In this document: piece after piece, positions 5,975 through 10,245 of the stretch | Layout: each line of letters begins with the position of its first letter | Numbering within the stretch: position 1 is the first letter of the stretch | Assembly: GCA_050742535.1 (NCBI GenBank) | Contig: JBOGIQ010000210.1 | Span: 1-10,245, forward strand | Source of the DNA: Gp6-AA40 sp050742535 | GTDB lineage: Bacteria > Acidobacteriota > Vicinamibacteria > Vicinamibacterales > UBA2999 | DNA: 10,245 nucleotides | Reading direction: 5' to 3' | Made by a program: the position numbers and the translations under genes | The notes under the pieces: model-generated | Database searches by the model: none | What the model saw: the letters and a program-made list of their open reading frames with translations, nothing else | Told to the model about the DNA's origin: nothing

Positions 5975-6380
5975 AAAAAGCGGTTCGCGCTTGCATCACG
6001 GGCTGCACGCGTCGCACGACCGAGAACCGAAGGCCGGCTCCGGCGCGGACGAGGGCGTCGACCGTTCGCAGCCACCCGACGATTTCCCGTGGCGCCGGCA
6101 GCAGCGATACCGGCAGATCGATCACAGGATGGGCGGCGAACACGATCCGTTCCTCGGGGAAGTAGATCGCCGTTTCGTCGGCGCTGCGTGCGGCGCCAGG
6201 GTGTACGAGCTCGCGCGCTCGAACGAGTACTTCCTTCAACCACATCGCCGTGTCGGCGCCGAGTGGATCGATGAGCACGATTCCCGCCGGCGCCGCCAGG
6301 AAGACAGTGACCTGGTTGCCGCTGCGGATCTGGTGCAGACGAAGCGCATAAAATGGCGAGAAGAGAAACCGCGATGGCGT
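5961..6380 (-). pseudogene. Remnant of an MBL-fold metallo-hydrolase gene
   Basis: The minus-strand frame open from 6380 to the stop at 5961 reads R-S-G-N-Q-V-T-V-F-L-x-x-P-A-G-I-V-L-I-D-P-L, followed by W-L-K-E-V-L. This resembles the first strands of periplasmic MBL-fold proteins. It then jumps to A-I-Y-F-P-E-E-R-I-V-F-A and V-D-L-type helix text (W-L-R-T-V-D-A-L), which resemble a later part of the same fold. The H-x-H-x-D-H metal motif that should lie between is missing, as is the C-terminal G-H-G segment. There is no ATG, only a GTG at 6278 inside the first homologous strand. The upstream end overlaps the HTH/zinc-ribbon gene on the other strand, and the downstream end overlaps the tyrosinase stop. 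I therefore read it as a decayed, internally deleted gene. It fills the otherwise gene-free stretch 5975-6352. It could instead encode a 105-residue protein from the GTG. Confidence 0.5.
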
Positions 6381-6652
6381 TCAGACGCCAGATCATCGAC
6401 TTGCTGTCGCGCGAGCCGCGATCGGCATCGTCGATCGCTCGCGAGATGGGCCTGCGGCGAGGCGAGATCGAGGAGGATCTCCGCCACGCGCTGCGATCGG
6501 CCGGTGCCGCCGGCCACCACATCGAAATCCACCCTGCCCGCTGCAAGGACTGCGGGTTCACCTTCGCAAACGACCGCCTCGTCAAGCCCGGCCGCTGTCC
6601 GGCGTGCAAAGGCTCGCGGCTCTTTGAAGCGCAGATTCGTATCGCGGATTAG
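6353..6652 (+). CDS. Predicted transcriptional regulator, HTH plus zinc ribbon (COG3357-like)
   Basis: The 99-residue product has an N-terminal helix-turn-helix region (about 11-50: Q-I-I-D-L-L-S-R-E-P-R-S-A-S-S-I-A-R-E-M-G-L and following helices). A zinc ribbon follows, with ligands C64-K-D-C67 and C82-P-A-C85. The text H-P-A-R-C-K-D-C-G-F-T-F is characteristic of a small family of predicted regulators in which an HTH domain is fused to a zinc ribbon. Length and domain order are complete for that family. The start is the ATG at 6353 (M-A-R-R-E-T). A second ATG at 6374 is possible, and neither has a clear Shine-Dalgarno sequence. It is cytoplasmic and its target is unknown. The gene stands alone, facing the iron-permease-like gene convergently with a hairpin between them. 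Its 5' end overlaps the MBL remnant on the other strand. Confidence 0.87.
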   Translation: MARRETAMAFRRQIIDLLSREPRSASSIAREMGLRRGEIEEDLRHALRSAGAAGHHIEIHPARCKDCGFTFANDRLVKPGRCPACKGSRLFEAQIRIAD

Positions 6653-6657
6653 TTAGG

Positions 6658-6675
6658 GTCCGCCTAAAGGCGGAC
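6658..6675. repeat. REP-like palindrome between convergent genes
   Basis: Perfect 8-bp arms GTCCGCCT (6658-6665) and AGGCGGAC (6668-6675) surround AA, preceded by TTAGG. It sits in the 39-bp gap between two convergent stop codons, where a bidirectional terminator would be expected. The nearby pyrimidine run (CTCTTTCTCT) is not a clean T-tract, so it is grouped with the other hairpins of this window. Confidence 0.7.
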
Positions 6676-6691
6676 ACTCCGTACTCTTTCT

Positions 6692-7168
6692 CTACTTGCG
6701 CCGCTTTGCGGCGTGGCGCGATTCGGCTTCCTCGATCGAGTGCGACGCGGCGATGTCCGCGTCGTCCCGCGCCATCTGCACGAGCGCACGATAGTGACCG
6801 CGGAGGACCTGCAGGTCCGCTTCGGACAGATCCTCGATCTCGATCAACCGGTTGCTGGCTCCCTGCATCGCGGCGACGAGCTCGTTCAGCTTCAACTGAA
6901 TCGCCAGGCCGTCCTTGTTCTGGGTCCGCTGAATCAGGAAGACCATCAGGAACGTCACGATGGTCGTGCCGGTGTTGATGACCAGCTGCCAGGTGTTCGA
7001 CCATCCGAATAGTGGTCCGCTGGCGGCCCAGAGGACCACCACGGTGACCGCAGCGGTCAGGCCCTTGCCGCTGCCGACCCATTCGGTCACGCGTGAAGCG
7101 GCCACCTCGCTCACCCCGCCGCCTGACCGTGGCTGCATCGACGCGTGCTGCCCTCGCTGCTGAGTCAT
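6692..7168 (-). CDS. Low-affinity iron permease family membrane protein
   Basis: The 158-residue product has two hydrophobic segments (about 37-55 and 62-79). The diagnostic stretch is S-N-T-W-Q-L-V-I-N-T-G-T-T-I-V-T-F-L-M-V-F-L-I-Q, continuing as R-T-Q-N-K-D then A-I-Q-L-K-L-N-E-L (57-97). This is typical of the 'low affinity iron permease' family (Pfam Iron_permease), an inner-membrane family whose bacterial transport function is assumed rather than shown. The C-terminus is a charged, probably helical cytoplasmic tail (98-158) ending in K-R-R-K. The start is the ATG at 7168, because GGGAGGA lies 4 nt upstream. A longer in-frame ORF to 7207 would overlap the divergent ACT gene region and has no such signal. 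The gene is transcribed divergently from the ACT-domain gene. Confidence 0.9.
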   Translation of the reverse strand: MTQQRGQHASMQPRSGGGVSEVAASRVTEWVGSGKGLTAAVTVVVLWAASGPLFGWSNTWQLVINTGTTIVTFLMVFLIQRTQNKDGLAIQLKLNELVAAMQGASNRLIEIEDLSEADLQVLRGHYRALVQMARDDADIAASHSIEEAESRHAAKRRK

Positions 7169-7239
7169 CCGTTCCTCCCAGAAAATCGTAAGCGAGCGTG
7201 GTACCATCCGCGCCCACGTCTTCGTGTCCGGAGGGTTCA
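7169..7239. promoter_or_regulatory. Divergent intergenic region with both ribosome-binding sites
   Basis: This 71-bp gap must hold the promoters of the iron-permease-like gene (minus) and the ACT gene (plus). Ribosome-binding sites are clear on both sides (GGGAGGA on minus at 7173-7179; GGAGGG on plus at 7230-7235). Candidate -10 hexamers are weak: TACGAT on the minus strand at 7185-7190 and TACCAT on the plus strand at 7202-7207. No good -35 or operator palindrome is visible. Confidence 0.3.
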
Positions 7240-7617
7240 GTGGCGCATCTCGATGCAGATCTCGCAGTGATCCTCGACGAAGATCGACCCGGCATGCTGG
7301 CCAAGGCGCTCGGCTGTGTCAGCGGCGCCGGCATCAACATCGACGGCTACGCCGAAATCGGCGGTGTCGTCCACGTCCTCGCACCGAACCTGCGCGGCGC
7401 CCGCGCGTGTCTCGAGACCTCCGGCTTCCGCATTGTCCAGGAACAGCAGGTGGTGCTGGTGCCCGTCCCCGACACACCTGGCGCGGCGGCGGCGGTTTTT
7501 CAGAAACTTGCCGAGGCACATATCAACATCAGGTACAGCTATCTCGCCACCGGGAATCGCCTGGTGATTGCCGCCGATCGCCCGCAGGACGTAATGAAGG
7601 CGCTGGAAGGAATTTGA
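7240..7617 (+). CDS. Tandem ACT-domain protein
   Basis: The 125-residue product consists of two ACT domains and nothing else. The first (about 7-58) begins L-A-V-I-L-D-E-D-R-P-G-M-L-A-K-A-L, then G-I-N-I-D-G-Y-A. The second (about 72-122) reads V-L-V-P-V-P-D-T-P-G-A-A-A-A-V-F-Q-K-L-A-E-A-H-I-N-I-R-Y-S-Y, the usual ligand-binding loop D-x-P-G plus I-N-I. ACT domains bind amino acids or other small ligands. A stand-alone pair usually acts as a regulator or sensor, but the ligand cannot be named here. The start is GTG at 7240, with GGAGGG 4 nt upstream. An ORF extending to 7198 would add 14 unrelated residues. The next gene starts 28 nt downstream, suggesting co-transcription, though no functional link to a dienelactone hydrolase is evident. 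Confidence 0.88.
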   Translation: MAHLDADLAVILDEDRPGMLAKALGCVSGAGINIDGYAEIGGVVHVLAPNLRGARACLETSGFRIVQEQQVVLVPVPDTPGAAAAVFQKLAEAHINIRYSYLATGNRLVIAADRPQDVMKALEGI

Positions 7618-7645
7618 CTATCATTCGGGATCCGCGGAGGGATTC

Positions 7646-8494
7646 ATGAACAAGGACGACATCACGCGACGCGACTTCGTGAACATGACGGTGGCGGGCC
7701 TGGCCGCGGCCGCCGGTGCGACTGTTTCTGCGCAGGGGACTGTCACCGAGAGGACGGTTGACATCAAGACGCCGGACGACACGTGCGACGCGGCGTTCGT
7801 CCATCCGGCGACCGGCGCCCACGCGGCGGTGATCATCTGGCCCGACGCGTTCGGGCTGCGTCCGGCGATGCGCGCCATGGCCAGGCGTCTTGCCGCGGAA
7901 TCAGGCTATTCGGTGCTGGTGCCGAATCCCTACTACCGCGTCGGCAAGGCGCCGATGTGGGATGACGCGTCGAAGGTTGATTTCGGGGCGGAGCGCGCGA
8001 AATTGACGCCGATGATGGGCTCGATCAATGCCGCCGGGACCGTCGAGAAGGACGCGCCTGCGTTCATCGCCTGGCTCGATCAGCAGCCGCAGGTCGATCG
8101 GACGAAGAAGGTGGGCACGCAGGGCTACTGCATGGGCGGTGCGCTGGTGGTGCGGACCGCAGCGGCGGTGCCGGATCGCGTGGGCGCCGGCGCGTCCTTT
8201 CACGGCGGCGGCCTCGTGACGCCGCAGCCGAACAGCCCGCATCTGCTCGCGCCCAGAATCAAAGGGCGCATGTACTTCGGCGTGGCCATGGACGACGACA
8301 CGAAGCAGCCCGATGTCAAAACGCAGTTGAAGGCGGCGTTCGATGCGGCGAAAGTGCCCGCCGAAGTCGAGGTCTACGGCATGGCGCTGCACGGCTGGTG
8401 CGTGCCGGACATGCCCAACCAGCTGTACAAGAAAGACGACGCCGAGCGCGCGTGGGCGAAGCTGCTGGCGCTGTATAAGGCAGCGCTTTCGTAG
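7646..8494 (+). CDS. Dienelactone hydrolase-family alpha/beta hydrolase, Tat-exported
   Basis: The 282-residue product begins with a twin-arginine signal (T-R-R-D-F-V at 7-12, hydrophobic stretch to about 29, cleavage near S-A-Q), so it is exported folded. The mature part is a dienelactone hydrolase fold. The nucleophile is Cys162 in G-Y-C-M-G-G, the acid is probably within D-D-D 216-218, and the His is 249 in L-H-G-W. The Glu that relatives place after a hydrophobic strand, before the W-G-L-like turn, reads Asp here (W-P-D-A-F-G-L, 65-71). Family members hydrolyse lactones or esters of small acids. The substrate here is unknown. The start is supported by GGAGGG 4 nt before the ATG. A REP-like hairpin lies between this gene and the next, 49 nt downstream. 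Confidence 0.92.
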   Translation: MNKDDITRRDFVNMTVAGLAAAAGATVSAQGTVTERTVDIKTPDDTCDAAFVHPATGAHAAVIIWPDAFGLRPAMRAMARRLAAESGYSVLVPNPYYRVGKAPMWDDASKVDFGAERAKLTPMMGSINAAGTVEKDAPAFIAWLDQQPQVDRTKKVGTQGYCMGGALVVRTAAAVPDRVGAGASFHGGGLVTPQPNSPHLLAPRIKGRMYFGVAMDDDTKQPDVKTQLKAAFDAAKVPAEVEVYGMALHGWCVPDMPNQLYKKDDAERAWAKLLALYKAALS

Positions 8495-8501
8495 GGATGG
8501 G

Positions 8502-8529
8502 TAGGGGCCGACCTTCAGGTCGGCCTTTC
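8502..8529. repeat. REP-like palindrome between genes (copy 2)
   Basis: Arms GGCCGACC (8506-8513) and GGTCGGCC (8518-8525) surround the loop TTCA. The 28 bp match 1771-1798 with a single mismatch. It lies in the 49-bp gap between the hydrolase and the SMP-30-like gene, just upstream of that gene's ribosome-binding site (GAGG, 8534-8537). No T-tract follows, only TTT. Confidence 0.85.
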
Positions 8530-8543
8530 ACGCGAGGATTCAT

Positions 8544-9632
8544 ATGAAGTCACAGCTGTTCGTCGCGATCGGATTCGTCGCCCTCGCAGGAGCGGCGCTG
8601 ATGGCGCAGGCACCGGCGCAGGCTCCCTATCAACCCGCGCACCTCCAGGCGCCGCGCGATCCCGGTTATGCGGCGTTGATTGCAACATGCAAAACGCCGC
8701 CGCCGGCGGCAGCACCGCGCGGAGGCGGAGCACCGGGCGCGCGTCCAGGCGGCGCGGGTCCCGGTGGGGGTGCGCCCCCGGCAACACCCCCTGACTACAC
8801 GGTCACCGAGATCCCCGGTGTGGTCGCTGCCGGTCAGCGGTGGAAGCTCGAGTGGCAGGTGCAGGGGAACAACGCCGACGGCATCCTGACCGACACCGAC
8901 GGCGCTCTGCTGCTGGCGCAGAATGACAACGGCGCGATCGTCAAGCTCGTGAACGGCAAGGTTACGACGGTCTATCGAGACCTCCACACGAGCGGTGCGC
9001 TCTCGCGCAATACCAAAGGCGCGCTGTTCGTCGTCGAGCGCGGCCTGCGCAATACCGTTCGCCAGCTGGCGCCGCAGAACCGCGTGCACGCCAACACGTT
9101 CAACGGGGATCCGCTGGACTGCCTCGGCGGCGTCATCAACGACCTGACCGCGGACAGCAAGGGCGGCGTGTACTTCACGCATGGCGGTTTGTTCTACGCG
9201 GACCCGAAGGGTGTGGTGACGCGGTATGGCGAGGGCCTGCGGACCAACGGCGTCGTGCTGAGCCCGGACGAGAAGGTCCTATATGTGACCAACGGCAACT
9301 CCGTCGCGGCGTTCGACGTGCAGGCCGATGGATCGCTGGCGAATCAGCGTCAGTTCGTGATGCTGCCATCGGGCGGCGGCGATGGCCTGACGGTGGATTC
9401 CCAGGGCCGCCTCTACATCACGGCCGGTCCGGCGCTGCATGTCGCGTCGCCTGACGGCAAGTATCTGGGGAACATTCCGTCACCGGTCAGCCTGATTACC
9501 GCAGCATTTGCCGGGCCGGATAAGAAGACGATCTATGCGGTCACCAGCATCCGCAACGCCGAAGGCGCGCAGCGCGCCGAGGTCTACTCGATTCCGATGA
9601 TCGCCCAGGGATTTGCGGGACGGGCGAAATGA
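8544..9632 (+). CDS. SMP-30/gluconolactonase-like secreted beta-propeller
   Basis: The 362-residue product has a signal peptide (1-21, A-L-M-A before Q-A-P) and a Pro/Gly/Ala-rich linker (about 51-83). A six-bladed-propeller-like domain follows, resembling the SMP-30/gluconolactonase/LRE family. Recognisable segments are N-D-L-T-A-D-S-K-G-G-V-Y-F-T (199-212), T-N-G-V-V-L-S-P-D-E-K-V-L-Y-V-T-N (234-250) and G-D-G-L-T-V-D-S-Q-G-R-L-Y-I-T (279-293). Asn199, Asn235 and Asp280 fit the metal-binding and catalytic positions of the family. The first ligand, Glu in the usual E-G-P motif, seems replaced by N-A-D-G (110-113). The likely role is hydrolysis of a sugar lactone or related ester in the periplasm, but function is inferred. 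It follows a dienelactone-hydrolase-family gene and overlaps the next gene by ATGA, so it is probably in one operon with the DUF6152-like gene. Confidence 0.85.
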   Translation: MKSQLFVAIGFVALAGAALMAQAPAQAPYQPAHLQAPRDPGYAALIATCKTPPPAAAPRGGGAPGARPGGAGPGGGAPPATPPDYTVTEIPGVVAAGQRWKLEWQVQGNNADGILTDTDGALLLAQNDNGAIVKLVNGKVTTVYRDLHTSGALSRNTKGALFVVERGLRNTVRQLAPQNRVHANTFNGDPLDCLGGVINDLTADSKGGVYFTHGGLFYADPKGVVTRYGEGLRTNGVVLSPDEKVLYVTNGNSVAAFDVQADGSLANQRQFVMLPSGGGDGLTVDSQGRLYITAGPALHVASPDGKYLGNIPSPVSLITAAFAGPDKKTIYAVTSIRNAEGAQRAEVYSIPMIAQGFAGRAK

Positions 9633-10021
9633 GGGCCGCAATTGCTGCCGCCGTGCTCGCCGGCGTCCTGCTTCCGACGCCAGCGATATCCCATCACAGC
9701 AACGTCGCCTATGAGGTGACCAAGGTCATCACCATCACCGGCGTCGTCAAGAGCTTCGAGTGGGTAAACCCGCACACGTGGCTGCACGTGGTCGTCGATG
9801 ACGGGAAGGGCGGGAAGGTGGAGTGGGAGTGCGAGGGCCGGGCTCCCGGCGTCCTCGGCCGCGCCGGATGGTCGCGGAACATCCTCAAGCCGGGCGAGAC
9901 GGTGACTGTGGACATGAGCCCGGCGAAAGACGGGTCGAAGACGTCGATCATCGCCCGTGTGACGAAGGCGGACGGGACGATTCTCTCCAATCAGCCCGTG
10001 TTCGATCCGAGGGGCAACTAG
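9629..10021 (+). CDS. DUF6152-like small secreted protein
   Basis: The 130-residue product has a signal peptide (1-21, ending P-A-I-S) followed at once by H-H-S (22-24). It then reads I-T-I-T-G-V-V-K-S-F-E-W-V-N-P-H-T-W-L (35-52), V-E-W-E-C-E-G-R-A-P-G-V-L-G-R-A-G-W (65-81) and L-K-P-G-E-T-V-T-V (86-94). This series (H-H-S, E-W-x-N-P-H, G-x-x-G-W, L-K-P-G-D/E) matches DUF6152 proteins, small periplasmic beta-proteins of unknown function common in Acidobacteria and Proteobacteria. Its start overlaps the SMP-30-like stop (ATGA), so the two are translationally coupled. The conserved His residues could bind metal (inference). Confidence 0.88.
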   Translation: MRAAIAAAVLAGVLLPTPAISHHSNVAYEVTKVITITGVVKSFEWVNPHTWLHVVVDDGKGGKVEWECEGRAPGVLGRAGWSRNILKPGETVTVDMSPAKDGSKTSIIARVTKADGTILSNQPVFDPRGN

Positions 10022-10050
10022 CGACCGCGACGATCGCGAAGGACGCGAAG

Positions 10051-10245
10051 ATGACTCGATTGATTCCGCTGTGGTTCGCCGCGCTCGGTATTATCGCGGC
10101 CGTTTTGTCCATTGATAATGCGGCCGCTCAATCGAACACCGCGAGCGCGACGCCGCCGGATTTCTCCGGCGTGTACTACCCATACAACCCCGGTCGCGGG
10201 GGTGGTGCGCGACCAGGCGGCGCGGCGCCGGCGCAAGGACAGCGT
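10051..10245 (+). CDS. N-terminus of a secreted protein, truncated by the window end
   Basis: Sixty-five codons are open to the edge, starting at an ATG with GAAGGA 7 nt upstream. The product begins with a signal peptide (1-26, ending N-A-A-A before Q-S). It continues P-P-D-F-S-G-V-Y-Y-P-Y-N-P-G and a Gly/Ala/Pro-rich linker (49-65). It starts 29 nt after the DUF6152-like stop, so it is probably the next gene of that operon. The D-F-S-G-V-Y start is typical of secreted proteins found beside DUF6152 genes, but the main domain lies outside the window and no function can be given. Confidence 0.75.
   Translation, partial: MTRLIPLWFAALGIIAAVLSIDNAAAQSNTASATPPDFSGVYYPYNPGRGGGARPGGAAPAQGQR

Noticed and set aside
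5872..6609. 245-codon minus-strand frame across the tyrosinase end, MBL remnant and regulator
   Set aside because: Its composition is Arg/Ser/Ala-rich low-information text. It overlaps two well-supported genes and differs in frame from the MBL-like segment.
5892..6656. 254-codon plus-strand frame covering 5975-6352
   Set aside because: The text is Arg-rich with no domain and overlaps the HTH/zinc-ribbon gene in a different frame. The minus-strand MBL-like text is the better explanation of this stretch.
7198..7207. Overlap of the divergent iron-permease-like and ACT genes
   Set aside because: It appears only if the longest open frames are used. Ribosome-binding sites place the starts at 7168 and 7240, leaving a normal gap.
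8550..9182. 210-codon minus-strand frame opposite the SMP-30-like gene
   Set aside because: It has no motif or ribosome-binding site. The plus-strand gene has a signal peptide and propeller motifs.

Overview
This is a GC-rich chromosomal window with long shadow ORFs on the opposite strand of most genes. I infer an Acidobacteriota-like soil bacterium, probably Vicinamibacteria/Luteitalea-like. The basis is the acidobacterial flavour of the gene set: a PQQ-type dehydrogenase next to a dihaem cytochrome with an extra C-terminal domain, a DUF6152-like protein, and many secreted proteins with Gly/Pro/Ala-rich linkers. Short GC-rich palindromes scattered between genes add to this. The taxonomic call is inference, because the window holds no rRNA or marker gene.

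Layout. On the minus strand, 99-2680 is a two-gene unit: a dihaem cytochrome c followed, with an ATGA overlap, by a quinoprotein (PQQ-dehydrogenase-like) beta-propeller. Together they look like a periplasmic oxidation module that passes electrons to cytochrome c. Two tandem hairpins follow it, and then what looks like the first codons of another minus-strand gene cut by the window edge (1-14). A divergent intergenic region with two more hairpins separates this unit from a plus-strand glucose/sorbosone-dehydrogenase-type propeller (2809-4410). Its signal-peptide cleavage region carries a seven-copy 15-bp tandem repeat. Next come a GNAT acetyltransferase resembling the tabtoxin-resistance group and a tyrosinase with a very His-rich N-terminus.

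In the middle, 5961-6380 (minus) holds the remnant of an MBL-fold hydrolase. It runs into a small HTH/zinc-ribbon regulator of COG3357 type (plus). A low-affinity-iron-permease-like membrane protein (minus) and a two-ACT-domain protein (plus) then diverge from a 71-bp gap. The right end is a plus-strand run of exported or metabolic genes: a Tat-exported dienelactone-hydrolase-family protein, an SMP-30/gluconolactonase-like propeller, a DUF6152-like protein (ATGA overlap), and the start of a further secreted protein that runs off the edge.

The main features outside ordinary gene content are: (i) at least seven REP-like hairpins with the same architecture but different stems, one of them translated inside the signal peptide of the quinoprotein; (ii) the in-frame minisatellite in the sorbosone-dehydrogenase-like gene; (iii) an Sm-like segment in the dihaem cytochrome; and (iv) several enzymes whose expected catalytic residues are substituted. 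I see no CRISPR array, transposase, tRNA, rRNA or phage gene, and no convincing new defence or mobile system.
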